Positions 1 to 11,480 of a DNA stretch of 64,000 nt are shown here, one piece after another (position 1 is the first letter of the stretch; each line of letters begins with the position of its first letter). The notes beneath the pieces were generated by a model. That model was not told the DNA's origin and made no database searches. It saw only the letters and a program-made list of their open reading frames with translations. The stretch lies in contig WPIO01000048.1 of the NCBI GenBank assembly GCA_009760855.2, positions 2,267,001-2,331,000 on the forward strand, in the 5' to 3' direction. Position numbers and translations under genes: made by a program. The DNA comes from Cristatella mucedo (taxonomy: Eukaryota; Bryozoa; Phylactolaemata; Cristatellidae).

Positions 1-299
1 TTGTATTGTGAACTTTAAACTTTTTGGGTCAGTTGCCATTTGGTACAGCATCTTACGAAGAATGACATCGTTCAGAAATACAGGACCCAAAGATGCATTT
101 AAAAGACACCTCATGTTACCTCTATTCTCTTGAGATTGAGTTGTCAAGACTTCAAGAAGACCTGCGCCAGGAATCGCTACTAGATGCCAAAAGAAGATGT
201 GAATTGCGAGGAGTTGCAGCTGAACGAAGAATGCGCAAAAGGACACAAGAGGCCTGGCGAACTCTCTCAAGATGTTGACCTCACGGCAGAGGAGATTTC

Positions 300-850
300 A
301 AGAATCGTGACGGACAGCATATAGACTATCTCCGACAATAAATTACAATTGGGTTTACCCGACTCACAGATTTGATGCCAAATTTGGTTTCTTGTTGGAA
401 GTTATGAAGCTTCTGAAGACACTTGACCAGACCAAACTCAGCCAGCAATGACTAGATCTTGTTCAGGCATTGATGGGGCAGAGCTGTACAGCAAAATATG
501 TGACTGTAAAATGCTTCTTGCCAGACATCCCGACTCAGCACTAAAGACACAACTGGAATTCATTGTCTTTGATTATCAGCTAGTGAGAGGATGCGTTTCC
601 TAATTTGAGAGTTGCCTTGCAAATCTCCTCACCATAGCTGTTTCAGTTGCCAGTTGAGACGTTCCTTTAGCAAGCTGAAGATAAATAATCCTGTCTTATC
701 TGAGAGAATCAATGGGGTAAGATCAACTCTAGGATTAGGCCTTGCTAAGCATAGGAAAAGAAATACCAGAAAATCGACTTTCAAACTGTAATAGACCAGT
801 GTGCCACGTTCAGGGCCCAGAAAAATTCACATAAGTTAAATCTGTGATAG
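300..850 (+). pseudogene. hAT-superfamily transposase remnant (ZMYM/dimerisation-domain type)
   Basis: Conceptual translation across several frames recovers pieces typical of the hAT transposases related to ZMYM proteins. Near 370-410 there is a segment reading FDAKFGFLLEVMKLLKTL. Near 600-690 the hAT C-terminal dimerisation block appears as ILLTIAVSVAS, then RSFSKLKI, then SYLRESMG and ALLSIGKEI. The pieces are separated by stop codons and frameshifts, so no functional protein is made. The 5' part is less certain: a 61-codon open frame at 93-278 may belong to it. Terminal inverted repeats were not found; the left end may lie outside the window. The family call rests on motif memory, not on a search. 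Confidence 0.6.
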
Positions 851-1199
851 CTACTTTGTACTGTTCTTGCAGTTAATAAAACTTTCTCGACTCCACATGG
901 CTGCTAGCATTCTTTTGCATTTTTCTGCGATGGAGCTATTTTGCAGCAATTTTTGACAAGGGCGCCATTTGTAGCTTTGTCCCCGACGCCAAAAGGTCTC
1001 CCTACACCTCTGGTAAGGAACTAATCTGGGTGTGGTTAAAGAGATGGATCGTTGATATCAGTAGCATTTGTGGTTTGCGCATCAGTGATTCAACAATGTT
1101 TTTATAGAAGCTAGACTTGAGCTTTTTCTAGGATTGATTGGTAAGATCTACACTAGTCCTCATATCCCTGACGATGAACAGTGAGTTCTGATAGTTTAT

Positions 1200-1972
1200 T
1201 GCTTTTTCAAGCTTGCACGTAGTTGATCCTAGCTTTGTTTGCAGTAAACCACAGACCGTCTGGGCGAGGGCACACAGTGCCCTTAGTCAGAGGTGCAAAC
1301 TCATCAAGCATGCCTGCCAGTGTTGTTTTGATAATCTCGAGCAGACAGCATCGATGTCAACGGTCTTAAGGTTTTCCGATTCACAAGTGACTTTGAATGC
1401 GGAGAAGGGCACATGAGATCTGCGTAAGGTCACATACGTAGAACTCGGTAATTATAGGTGATGATATCATGCAGTTGTAGGAGAAAATTTGGCCGAGTAT
1501 GTGACCCTAAATGTGAGCAGGGCCATGCACATGAGCCACAAGAGAAAATGAGTCAGTGCACGAAATTCAGTGCTGAAGGCGTCAGAAAGTGATAACAATG
1601 AATGTGTTAAAAATCACCTATAATCAGGAAAGATCGATTTCTTGCACACAGAATCGAAATGAGATAAGAGAGATTTGAGATAACGGAGGACTTGTACCTG
1701 GGAGGGGGCAAGAGACTACTGCCAACATTGGCAGCTTGTTGTCGGATGAACTCAAAACGATACACTCGAAAGACTGCTTCGACGGGACTGCAAACGGCTT
1801 GAAATTGAAGGATGAGTGTGTGATGACGGCGACTCTGCCGCCGGTTTTGATTAATCTAGGGGTATGAAAGAAGGAGAAGCCTGTTGGGGTTGCATCGTTA
1901 ATAGCCAGGCAGTTAACGATTTCAGCAAGATCTTGGTCAAGGCGAACAAGTCCAATTTTCATTCTCAGTAAT
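1200..1972 (-). mobile_element. LINE fragment: endonuclease end plus EN-RT linker
   Basis: On the minus strand 1962-1624 translates to an endonuclease-like stretch with RLIKTGGRVAVITHSSF, as in apurinic-type endonucleases of CR1/L2 LINEs. Farther downstream (1416-1200) is the linker segment EFAPLTKGTV..RP, also found in the LINE pieces at 15.6-15.8 kb. Stops and frameshifts break the reading frame, and no reverse transcriptase follows. It is an old 3'-truncated or deleted copy lying in, or downstream of, the SLCO gene. Confidence 0.6.
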
Positions 1973-2268
1973 TACATCATTTACTATTAGGCATTTATTG
2001 CATTGAGCATGGATTTCAAAAAGTTTTAAAATGAGATGCCGGGGTTAAGACAGGCCTGACGAACGCTAAGTTAGAGAGACTCACACATGATGGAGATCAG
2101 CCAGGGCGATTCGAGAAAATGTTGGGGTTCCCCAAATGAAAGGGGAGGGGCTCCGGTAGCAGCACCTCAAACACTAGGTGACTCTAGCAGTTGGAAGCAG
2201 CCAGGACGACAGCAGGACAGCGGCTACACACTTGTCACACGGGAGGAGGGGGAGGCAAAACAACTCAC

Positions 2269-2380
2269 CATCCGCCTGTGTGCATCCGTGCTCGAGTTTT
2301 GGCAACCGGCATGACACGGTGAAAAGTACGTGGTGCCGTCCAAGCACACGGGCCGGTATTCTGCATTGGAGCAATTGTAG
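2269..2380 (-). CDS. SLCO/OATP transporter, coding exon 6 (Kazal-like motif)
   Basis: 112-bp exon, residues 581-618 of the joined protein. The acceptor is TGTGTTGCAG just above 2380 and the donor is ATG|GTGAG below 2269. It begins in phase 2 (AG|C, Ser), matching the end of exon 5, and ends in phase 0. The translation contains YRPVCLDGTTYFSPCHAGC, the heart of the Kazal-like extracellular domain between TM9 and TM10 of organic anion transporters. An N-glycosylation sequon (NCS) precedes it. Fewer cysteines precede PVC than in typical OATPs, where a CxxxCxC pattern is usual. The next exon (TM10-12) was not found between here and position 1, which is filled with transposon remnants, so the gene continues off the left edge. 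Confidence 0.88.
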
Positions 2381-2523
2381 CTGCAACACAGGTGGAGACG
2401 GTACAAGATGCAGGCTGCCATAGTATCGGTGCAGGATGCAAGCGGATGGACCTGTTATACACATCAGCAGCCCATGTCTGATAAGGGTGCTGGAGACCCT
2501 GGACACAGCAGTTGCAAAGCACA

Positions 2524-2844
2524 TACACACAGGCATGACAGGCATGCAAATAAACCACCCCACACACTCACACACACGCTACACAGACACATGCACTCTC
2601 GTACAGAAACATAAACAAACTAAACCAGTCCCGCATAGGCACACATATATAGACACATATACACAAGCACATGCACATCAGTATAAAGATGCCTATGCCA
2701 CTGCATAGCTGGCACGTAGGCTTTGACATTTGCCACAGACCATGTAGATTTGACCAGCTGACTTGGCAGCAGCAAACTGGGAGACGTGATGCATTGCAAA
2801 CCAAAAGCTTGTTGAGTACCAGTGGCCACAGGGGGGGGGGGGGG
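2524..2844 (+). repeat. CA-rich low-complexity stretch and G14 run
   Basis: Irregular CA/CACA-rich sequence (2524-2680) is followed by ordinary sequence and a run of 14 G at 2831-2844. It lies in SLCO intron 5. The open frames crossing it have no recognisable content. Confidence 0.7.
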
Positions 2845-3528
2845 AGAGGTCAATGAGCTGCAACAAACGGCTGATCTCGGCCTGTCAACAGCCGAGCAAA
2901 GCAACCCTGTCAATCTTATAACTCTTATCACACGTCGATGGGATCTAGGAAGCCTGAGCGAATGATCGGCTGCAGACTGCACCAAGCCAGGGTGCATTCT
3001 GCAGCCAGCTAAGCGAGGATGCCGGGAAGCATGCAGCAATGAAGAAGCCACCGACAGACGGCTGCAGGGAGCTTAGCTGATATAATGTAGGGGCTCTGTG
3101 ACATGCAGGCTATAGGGAAGCTGTGAGCTTCTCTACAGCCATATTTTAATCTTAAGAGAATCTGCAGGCAAGGACTGGCCAGTCCAAGAATCAGTGGCTG
3201 TGGCTATACCATTCGGTAAAAAGCCAGGGCAGTCAATACGGGACAATAGAGAGGGCAGGCAGAGCTTAGCACATGTTTCAGCAGCTCAGCTGTCAGATGC
3301 AGATTGCTGAAGTGGGTTGAGAAGTACAGTCAATGCAAGAATTTTGCTTTTCTCGACCCAGCTGTCTGGCTCCAGCGATGTCTGCAGTAGGAGACGTGAG
3401 GCTAACTTCCATTAATCTGAGGCTGCACTGGCTGACTAACTTGAGGAATGAATGCACGAATCCCATTTGCCAACACAGCCAGGCGATTATGGCTGACAGC
3501 CGAGAAGCCAATATTTGCATCCTGCAGG

Positions 3529-3530
3529 GA

Positions 3531-3619
<89 letters not shown>

Positions 3620-3676
3620 GCAGACAGACAGATAGAGACACACATAGAAAGAGAGAGAGGCACACACACACACACA

Positions 3677-3772
<96 letters not shown>

Positions 3773-3836
3773 CACAGAGAAAGAGAGAGAGACAGACAGA
3801 GACGAGAGAGACAGAAAGATCTCTTTGCCACGCGAA
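3529..3836 (+). repeat. Compound microsatellite (GA)n then (CA)n
   Basis: A near-perfect GA tract of about 85 bp is followed by a mixed GACA segment, an interrupted CA tract of about 115 bp, and a GAGACAGA tail. It sits in SLCO intron 5. Open frames over it in both directions are dipeptide artefacts. Confidence 0.97.
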
Positions 3837-4284
3837 TTTATGAGGGGTAAGCCCCATTAGCTAGCTAAGACTGTGCCCAGTGGCTCTCTTTTATGTCTGA
3901 TTCAAATAATATATTCACCGGCTTGAACAAGGCTTTATACAGGCAGCGGTTCAAGTGACAGTGGGAAGAAGTGTTGAAAAGGAACGACAAATGAGCACAG
4001 CTTTTCACTAGCTGTTATGACTACCGAGACCGTATCGGGGCAGCAGTCACAACGAGATTTAGTGGTATCGACTGCCAGAGACGACACAGCTGCTGACAGA
4101 GCAGCCCGGTCCATCGGCAGCTAGCGCCAACCAATTGCATACCTATCTAGACAAGAAATCAACAGGCCCGCGCTCTCTCTTTCTCTCTCCCTCTCTCTGC
4201 AGAATGACACAAATGCATCCCAACGAGGCAACCTATAAAGTCTTGCAGGCCAAGCAAGATACATCTGATTTGATGTAAACGTAC

Positions 4285-4477
4285 CTGTTGTTGTACGACA
4301 TCTCGCTAGCAATGTACTGCGGGCACGTGCAGAACGATGCAGCGAAGTAGAAGGTCAGCGACAGTAAAAATGACAAAACCAGTATAATGGTGCATTGTTT
4401 CAACGTCAACTTGAACTTGTTTATCACCCATCCACCAGCCATTACTGCCACTGCGCTCATGATAGAGCCGCTGACAC
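4285..4477 (-). CDS. SLCO/OATP transporter, coding exon 5 (TM8 region)
   Basis: 193-bp exon, residues 517-581. The acceptor reads TTTGCCCCAG|GT and the donor CAACAG|GTAC. It enters in phase 1 (G|GT, Gly) and leaves in phase 2 (AG|C, Ser), both matching the neighbours. The sequence GSIMSAVAVMAGGWVINKFK has the G-rich helix and the GG..I.KKFK-like loop seen after TM7 in OATPs. It is followed by a hydrophobic helix (CTIILVLSFLLSLTFYFAAS) and a cysteine-bearing extracellular start (FCTCPQ) that leads into the Kazal-like part. As I recall, vertebrate SLCO genes have an exon of similar size after a 165-bp exon, as here. Confidence 0.88.
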
Positions 4478-5176
4478 CTGGGGCAAATTAATCGAGGGGT
4501 GCAAAAAGAGGGCTAACACAGCAGACCAAATGAAGCAACATCAAATAGTGCATGTACATACGTGTGTAAGCATACACATAAAACCATCCTACAGACACAC
4601 TCACACGTGCCCACAGACCTACAGCCATAGACATGTACATACAAAGAAACAAGCAAAAGTAAATGATAAGAGGTGGTCACGATAAAGCGTAACGTTCTGG
4701 TCGAATGCCTTCAGACAGCCCATATATAGTTATACAATCTAGGACTTCAATGTTCGATTGGGGTATGTATTGCACAGGAAGGAGCTGTAAGGGTTTTTGG
4801 TGTTAAGGCAAGAAACATAATGACCAAACTTTTAGCAGAATGCATACAAAGCCCAAGATACCCCACAGGACATCGTAGCAATACAAAGAATATTTCGTGT
4901 CCCAATCGAGAGTTAAAATCACATCTCGAAAACCAGCCGTGAGTGTCACAGCGAGTCACCTCTTTGAGGATTTAACAGCAGACCATCTGACCAAGCTCGC
5001 AAAAAGACATCCAAAAGGCCAGTTGATATGGAATAATAACAGAATCAACGATAAAGTAATCATCACTGCAAAAGCTCCAAAAAGTTTTTATAAATACTAA
5101 CATTTATTTATATATCGAGACCACCGGGTAGACTAGTGTGGGTCAACTTGATCGAGAGAGTGAGTGTGAAAGTAAG

Positions 5177-5212
5177 AGTGAGTAAAAGAGAGAGAGAGAG
5201 AGAGAGAGGGAG

Positions 5213-5290
<78 letters not shown>
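5177..5290 (+). repeat. (GA)n microsatellite
   Basis: About 110 bp of GA with two short interruptions (GGGAGAAAAG) near 5208, in SLCO intron 4. The overlapping open frames in both strands are repeat artefacts. Confidence 0.97.
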
Positions 5291-5293
<3 letters not shown>

Positions 5294-5983
5294 AGGGAGT
5301 ACACAACCAAACTTCAGAATACATAAACAGAATGGCCAACAACCCCCCTGATAGTGGAATCGTTGTAGCCGGTCAATCGAAAGCATCACAAAGGGGAAGG
5401 TCTGTGAAGCTTACGCGGAGGTACTTAATGGCACAAGGTAACCTGAAAAATGGCCCCAGCTATGGTGCATCAGCACGCCCAAGGGCTGCTGTATTGGGCA
5501 TCGGCCCCTTAGAATAAGGCCAGGTAACAATCTTTCACAGCAGAGCAGCAGCAATGTCCACAGTACGTTCTAAGGGTAATCGTCGTTGAATAGAACTAAT
5601 AGTTGCAGAAAGGAAAGGATGCTCTGGTGGTCCATCGAAATTGACCGTCTTTCTCGGCCAGGGTGGATAAGAGCAACACTGGCTCCTAATTTCTACAGTA
5701 CGGCATGTGTGCCGGTGTGAACAATTGTAACTCCGGCAAGCCATGAAGCAGATGGTACACTGACTACACAATGCTCTGCTTGCACTGATCAACAGCGAGT
5801 CACTGCAGCGCTTTTAGCAAAGAGGGCACAACCAACAAGGGCGTAACAAAATTTTTCGGCAGCCAACCCAAACAACACTTGATCGAAGTAGTCTTGCCTA
5901 GACAGCACCTTGGAGAAAGTGCAATCAATAACTAGCCACCGTGGTGAAAAGTGTCATGTCGCACTGCCCCTCGATTAGCACCT

Positions 5984-6104
5984 TTGAGCTTGGCTACTGA
6001 CTTTGAACTGGAGATCGCTGATGAGATAGCAACAATAAGCAGGCTAATGAGTAATGCAATATTTTTTTTAGAAGCAGTCTCCAGTTCAAAGTAGGTGGCC
6101 ATGC
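5984..6104. repeat. Inverted repeat, 15-bp perfect core arms
   Basis: ACTTTGAACTGGAGA at 6000-6014 is exactly complementary to 6078-6092. Partial matches extend outward to GGC/GCC. The 63-base loop is AT-rich. It may be a small foldback element; no target duplication was identified. Confidence 0.5.
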
Positions 6105-6494
6105 TGCAAGATCGAAGTCTCGGGGCATTGCGGTGGCACCGAATCACGGATATGGAGAGCACCTCTGTCGACTAATTTCAGAGCAGTCTTATGAATACAA
6201 CTTAAGGAGGAAACTCAAGAACATGCTTTTGAAATTGGTTCGCCAATCAAATATTTGTTTACTGTACCTTCGAAACACAAGCATGTGAGAAATGGGATCG
6301 GAAATTCTAAAAACTTCCACATAAAAGAAAAAATGACCATGCAAACCACGTCTAACCCAGATGTAAACCGGAAGCAAAATATCTGCTAACAGAATTTTCA
6401 TCGATCTCAAAATCACACGACTTTAATTCCAACTTGCTGAACCTTGGTAGATCGGGGTACTTGTATAAAGCTTGCTGAGTGCATGCTTATGACT

Positions 6495-6841
6495 CTTAAA
6501 GTGCTTCATTTTCGGTGTAGCTTAGCACCTTGTCAATTCCATAACTTGACAGTTAATTTGCTTATTAGAGTGCTAGTTTAGCTCAGCCCCACAACTGTTT
6601 CTGATTTAAGTCTGTTAGGCTTTGCTATAAACTGCATGCCATCAAACATCCTGTTGCTTTATTTTCTGCAAGCATGGACATGTAAAGCAAATCTACCTGA
6701 CCGAAATTAGAAATAATTTTAGGGCTGAGTAAAACAAGCAGAACTGAACTCACATTTCAAATGCCACTCTGATAAGCAAATTAATGGCTGAATTATGAAA
6801 TTTACAAGGTGCTAAGCTACATTGAAAATGAGGCACTTTAA
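6495..6841. repeat. Long inverted repeat, ~77-bp arms
   Basis: The arm at 6495-6572 and the reverse complement of 6764-6841 agree over about 77 bases with roughly one difference in seven by eye (shared core GTAGCTTAGCACCTTGT). A ~190-base spacer separates them. The right arm ends exactly at the target duplication of the MITE starting at 6842. It resembles a foldback/MITE element in SLCO intron 4. Confidence 0.6.
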
Positions 6842-7348
6842 AGCCTGGTTTAGGCGAAATTGCTGCTTCATACCAACTCCGAGTCTTCGGTGTATATGTC
6901 ACCAATACCGCGGGGCAGTCCAGACTTAGAGAAAGACTTGGCAAAGAATCAGCGGCCAAACCCGGTTCTACTTTTTCAGCCAAGACTTAGCAAGTGACCA
7001 ATCATAGATGCAGTTCAGGCCACACCTTGGTGGACGACTTGACCAGCAAAATCATCAATGCGTTGCAGGCGAGTCCCTGTTTATGGGCACATTGAGTTCG
7101 GAATTTAAGAATAAGATTTTAGGCGGCACTGGATAAAGGCTTTAGCAGACAGCTTTCATTCTACCGGTAATTGCATTGGCAAAGCCTAGTTGTAGAGAAA
7201 CGCCGTTGCTATCCCATGAATGCTCAGTGGGCGGAGCAAGTAGGAAGCAAAGCTTGGAGCAAGACTGTGGTCTAAACCCCCTACAAACCGGAAGACCGTA
7301 GTAAGACTTGGACTTGGTAAGAATCAAGACTCTAGTCTAAACCAGGCT
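6842..7348. mobile_element. Harbinger-like MITE with TAA target duplication
   Basis: The element starts AGCCTGGTTTAG at 6842 and ends CTAAACCAGGCT at 7348, giving 12-bp perfect terminal inverted repeats. TAA flanks both sides (6839-6841 and 7349-7351). A 3-bp TWA duplication is the mark of PIF/Harbinger elements. At 507 bp and without a recognisable coding frame it would be non-autonomous. It lies in SLCO intron 4. Confidence 0.6.
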
Positions 7349-7683
7349 TAAGAGTCACAAGCACCACCTCAACATGCTTCCAGCAGGTACCTCGATCTAC
7401 CGAGGTTAAACAGGTTGGGATCGAAGTCGCACGTTATGCTGAGATCGGTAAATGTTTTTATTAGTCGACATTTTGTAGTCGGTTTGCATTCAGGTGAGTC
7501 ATAGTTTGTATAATCACTTTTTCTTTTACATTGAAGTTGCCAGAACTTCTAATCCTATTTTTAACAAGTTTGTCTTCTGAAAGCTGACCGACATCCACGA
7601 CTTAATTAATATCCGAAAAGACAGCAGCTCACTTTATAAATTGAGCAACAGCTGAGTCTGAAGGTTTTAATAATGCATCCAGC

Positions 7684-8097
7684 CAGGTGATGATAATAAT
7701 GATAATAAAAATAACAATGATGTAATAATATAACATAAGTGTAAGTGTACATAATAATATAACATATATATAATAATATAACATAAATGTAATAATAGAT
7801 TTGATATAGCGCCCTCGGACAACTCAATCCCTTTCTAGGCACTTTACTTTGCTGCAAAGGAGGCAAGATCGAATGGTTACAGGTACCATGCTCAATAAAC
7901 AACAAGAACATGCACAGGGTCAGAATGCAAGTATGGTTAGTGGCAGCATGCACAGCACAGCGTCAGCACCCGTAAGCATATAAAGGACGAGTCACAGGAG
8001 CCCACTAAATGCTGTGATAAAAAGATGTGTTTCTAGTTTCTTTTTAAGTGTGGACAAGTCAGGAGATGTCGTGACAGAAGTCGATAGAGAGTTCCGG
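7684..8097 (-). mobile_element. LINE-2 family 3' end (L2-like, ATT tail)
   Basis: In minus orientation it carries the end of the reverse-transcriptase ORF, a 3' UTR with GCATGC-containing repeats, the hairpin-like GCGCC..GGCGC tail and a degenerate ATT/ATAATA tail (7684-7800). The same tail occurs at 28.6, 46.1 and 52.5 kb. It is 5'-truncated and abuts an oppositely oriented copy at 8098. Confidence 0.75.
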
Positions 8098-8686
8098 ATC
8101 ATCCATTCCACATCACACCATTTCTCGCCGACCTGCACTGGCTACCAGTTTGACTTCAAGGTTTTGTCGCTCACTTTTAGGTCACTTCATTCTTTGGCTC
8201 CAGCCTATCTCTCAGATCTACTTCTCCACCAGGCCAAGCATCGTACCAACCGCTTTTCGGAATCCAACAGTTTACCACTACCTTGTACAAACCTCAAATC
8301 CTTTGGAGACCGTGCATTTAGTTCGTATGCTCCCAAAGCCTGGAACTCCCTCCCGACTTGCATCACTTGCAGAACATCCCCTGACTTGACCACATTTAAA
8401 AAGAACTTAAAAACACACCTATTTAGGACAGCATTTAGTGGGTCCCTGTGATTCGTCCTTCATGTGCTTATGCGTGCTGACACTGTGCATGCTGCCACTA
8501 ACCACACTTGCATGCTGACCCTGCGAATGTCACCCCTAACCATGTTATTCATGTTGTTTATCAAGCATGATATTACTCACCATTTAATTGCATTTCCCTT
8601 TGCAGCAAATGTAAAGTGCCCAGAAAGAGATTGAGTTCTCTGAGGGCACTTTATCAAGTGCATTATTATTATTATTCCAGGCTTTG
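8098..8686 (+). mobile_element. LINE-2 family 3' end with C-terminal ORF
   Basis: The plus-strand translation includes FKVLSLTFRSLHSLAPAYLSDL, SNSLPLPCTNLKSFGDRAFS and APKAWNSLP, the conserved C-terminal end of CR1/L2-type reverse-transcriptase ORFs, followed by TSPDLTTFKKNLKTHLF and a stop at 8451. A 3' UTR and a short (ATT)n tail follow. The copy is 5'-truncated and gives the clearest view of the LINE-2 3' end in this window. Confidence 0.8.
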
Positions 8687-9015
8687 GGAGCACATGAGAT
8701 TTGTACGAGGTATGGGTAAACAGTTAGATTCATAAAAGCGGGTGGTACAATGCTTAACCTGGTGTGGGAGTAGATCTGAGAGGTAGGTTGCTTGGCTGGC
8801 TCCCAGCCAAGCCGTGCAGGTCAGCAAGAAGTGGTGAGATGTGGCAACTGCAACGCTCACGACAGACAAGCCTAGCTGCAGAGTTTTGCATCGGCTGTAA
8901 GCACCTGAGCGCACTGGCCGGTAGACCAGCAAGCAGAAGCAGTGAATTAAAGAAGTCAAGAAGGCAGTACAGCAGTGACAGCTGATACCGTGGGTCTGAA
9001 TTACCTTCTCCAGTG
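8687..9015 (-). mobile_element. LINE-2 fragment
   Basis: Minus-strand pieces match the 3' ORF end of LINE-2: HFLLTCTAWLGASQATYLSDLL, HQVKHCTTRFYESNCLPIPRTNL. Stops and small deletions break the frame. It directly follows the ATT tail of the plus copy. Confidence 0.65.
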
Positions 9016-9439
9016 CTTTATAAATAGAGAACATCGAGGAAGAAAGAAACCGATAAACAAACTCGCCGGACGACGGATCGGCTGGACAAAATCTGACGAC
9101 TACACGACACAAAATCGACACAGGCCAACTGGTAGGTACGATGTGCAATTTCAATCGCTCGGGAAGATATTGTATTCGTCATCGTTTTTCCACAAACGTG
9201 GTGAGTAGCAGGCGCTAGACCCCACGCTAGCCCGCATCGCCGGTACTGGCAGTGCTTGCGCTCTGGAGCACCGACGACAAACCGTAGAACCAGCCTCAGA
9301 TGCACTAAACACAACTGCTCTCAAAATTGACCATAAAAGAGAAATAAATCCAAAACGCCTGCATGAGACCATCTAGCTGTATCCAAATCCTGCAGCTAAC
9401 CCCCTAGCATATAGCAAATCGGAGGCTTTTCTGACGTTA

Positions 9440-9920
9440 CAAAACATGCAAGGCAAGATAGGAGTGGTTCCCAGTACTCACATTATGCGAACAACAAATA
9501 AACTCAGTTGGCCGAAAACATGGGGTTGATTTATGACCGACCAGCATTCCACATGTGATCCATGCTGTGTCACATACTGACGGCAGGTCGACTAGTAAGT
9601 AATAAGGCAGTACCACATTATCGCCATCTATTATTACTATCCCGAGTGTCATTAGCCGCAAGGGGAAGAGCCGTTTCAGTGCAATAGAGTTGTTGGATTC
9701 CCTACTGAGTATGTATGACAAACCCCTTTCCCATGAGTTCGAAGAGTTGCTTGGTGGCAATATTTTCGAGAATCTTCAGCAAAGAGAGAAGGAAGAGTGT
9801 GGTAATTAGCCACAACCCTGAAGTTCAGGCAGTAAGTCAGGTTGAACAACCGATTTGAAACGGCATTGGAACAGCCTTTACCGATCCAGGCATTAAAAGC
9901 CTGAGCAACTGCTCTCTACC
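9440..9920 (-). mobile_element. LINE reverse-transcriptase fragment
   Basis: Read on the minus strand across two frames, 9780-9600 gives a decayed RT beginning (a KILE-like start, then CTETAL and a later LLVDLP) corresponding to ILEKxVxxQL ... STETALLRVxND ... LLLDLSAAFD of CR1/L2 elements. It is heavily degraded. Confidence 0.5.
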
Positions 9921-10889
9921 AAGGTAGAAGGGCAGGTTTAGGTCAGCAAATGGGAAACTTGTTGTACAGGCCTAAACTAGTTGCAATTACATCTTCTGAC
10001 AAAACTGCGGACAGCTTCGGCAAATGCAGCAGGTCATGCAATAGAGCCATATATCTCTTATCAATGAAGATGGTAGACAAATCTTGCAGCTGCCAAGTCA
10101 ATGACCGGATGGAGTCACACCCCCTCGATCCTGTCAAGCAATGACTGAATTGTTAAATTGCAGAGAAGTGAGACTGACATAACCCTAGCATAGAAGCAAA
10201 ATGAACATCGCGTATTCCCAAGCTTTTTAAGTGCTGATACGGAGGTATTCTTTGAACCTAGCAAGATCCGAGGGTTACCAGTTTTCTCAAAAACAACGTC
10301 GGAGTCCATCTCCATCGTTTCTCCAGACAGCCCAGTTTTTGCTTTTCAGTGAAGAGAAAAGTATCTCCGAATTTCCAGTTTGTGGAGACCATTTTAAACG
10401 AGAAGAAGCATCAAAAGCACCTTTAACTCTAATAAGGTTTTCCTGGTTTTAAAGGCAGATCGATGAGATCAGAGGTCTCAGCATGCCGACAGAGCCGGCC
10501 TGCAGCATGAAAAGCTGGCAAGAATTTCTCTTCTGGGTTGATCAATAACTAGGCAAGCACATATACGAAACATTTGCTCAAGGGGTTCTGCAACGTGACC
10601 CCGGGAATGCCTACGGTGCATACATCTGCCAGCGCCTTAGCACATGTAGGTAGCATCGATCAAGTAGCATCACAGGCCTTCCTAACGAGGCGCTTGCTGC
10701 CGATTCGAGGTGGCAAGCTTAGAACTTAGGGGCGCATATTGCAAGAAGGCCAACTCCAGTGAAATGAAAGCACGGTTCTTTGCATTGGCAACGTCAGAAT
10801 ACAAGAGGTGAGCAACTGACGGGTTAGATGACACGAAATCACACTCGCCATTCATAAGAACCAGAGGGGGCTATGAGGCCACGGCTGCT

Positions 10890-10990
10890 TGGGGCTATGC
10901 AGCATCTAGAAAGTGCCCAGAAAGATGGAAAACGATTCAGTTCTCTGAGGGCACTATACAAGTGGATTATTAATATTATTATTATTACCC
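10890..10990 (+). mobile_element. LINE/SINE 3' tail fragment with ATT repeats
   Basis: CAGAAAGATGG..TTCAGTTCTCTGAGGGCACTATACAAGTG followed by ATTATTATT matches the LINE-2 3' tail at 8607-8686. Only the tail is present. Confidence 0.7.
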
Positions 10991-11315
10991 AGGAGACACG
11001 TAACTCCGCTTTCCCCTCCCGCGAGCTCCGGTTGCCAATAAGCGAAGCCCGTCTGCCCAACCAGAGTCATGGGCAACAGTAGCTCATTGTTGAGCCCAAT
11101 TCGCAAATTCCTGTAATCATATTCTTGTCGATGCAAAAGACGCTACAGCTCCGAACGAGCCGATACCGATTCAACAGAGGCACATAGTTCCGACAGCGAG
11201 CAAGCAAGCTGTGCGAGTACCGGGCTGTGGTAGAGCAGCCACACGTGTAATGCATGGCACAGCTGCTGATACACGGAAAGGTGACAGCGGGATGAACCAG
11301 TAACGAAGCTCTAAC

Positions 11316-11480
11316 CTGCCTCCATGTCGGCTGCAGATGCTGACTGGTGGAACTGTACTTCCAGATATTTTGGCAAGAATGAAAAAAATCCAGCCTCAAT
11401 CCAGCTCACGGTGCAGAGTATCAGCATTGACAGCATGTAGATGGGATTTTTCATGAACTGCCACAACGTAGGAAGGAACA
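11316..11480 (-). CDS. SLCO/OATP transporter, coding exon 4 (TM7 region)
   Basis: 165-bp exon, residues 462-517. The acceptor is TTCGTTTTAG|TG and the donor GCAG|GTTAG. Both ends are phase 1: A|TG completes Met with exon 3, G|GT completes Gly with exon 5. The translation FLPTLWQFMKNPIYML is the conserved pre-TM7 block (FPxxLxxLLKNPxF in family members). It is followed by SWIEAGFFSFLPKYLEVQF, the TM7 block with FLPKxxExQF, the most characteristic stretch of this half of the protein. Length and symmetric phase agree with the 165-bp exon I recall from vertebrate SLCO genes. Confidence 0.9.

Noticed and set aside
10231-10452. THAP-like zinc finger (CGDHF)
   Set aside because: Only a few residues fit; the C2CH spacing and the AVPxxF box are missing.
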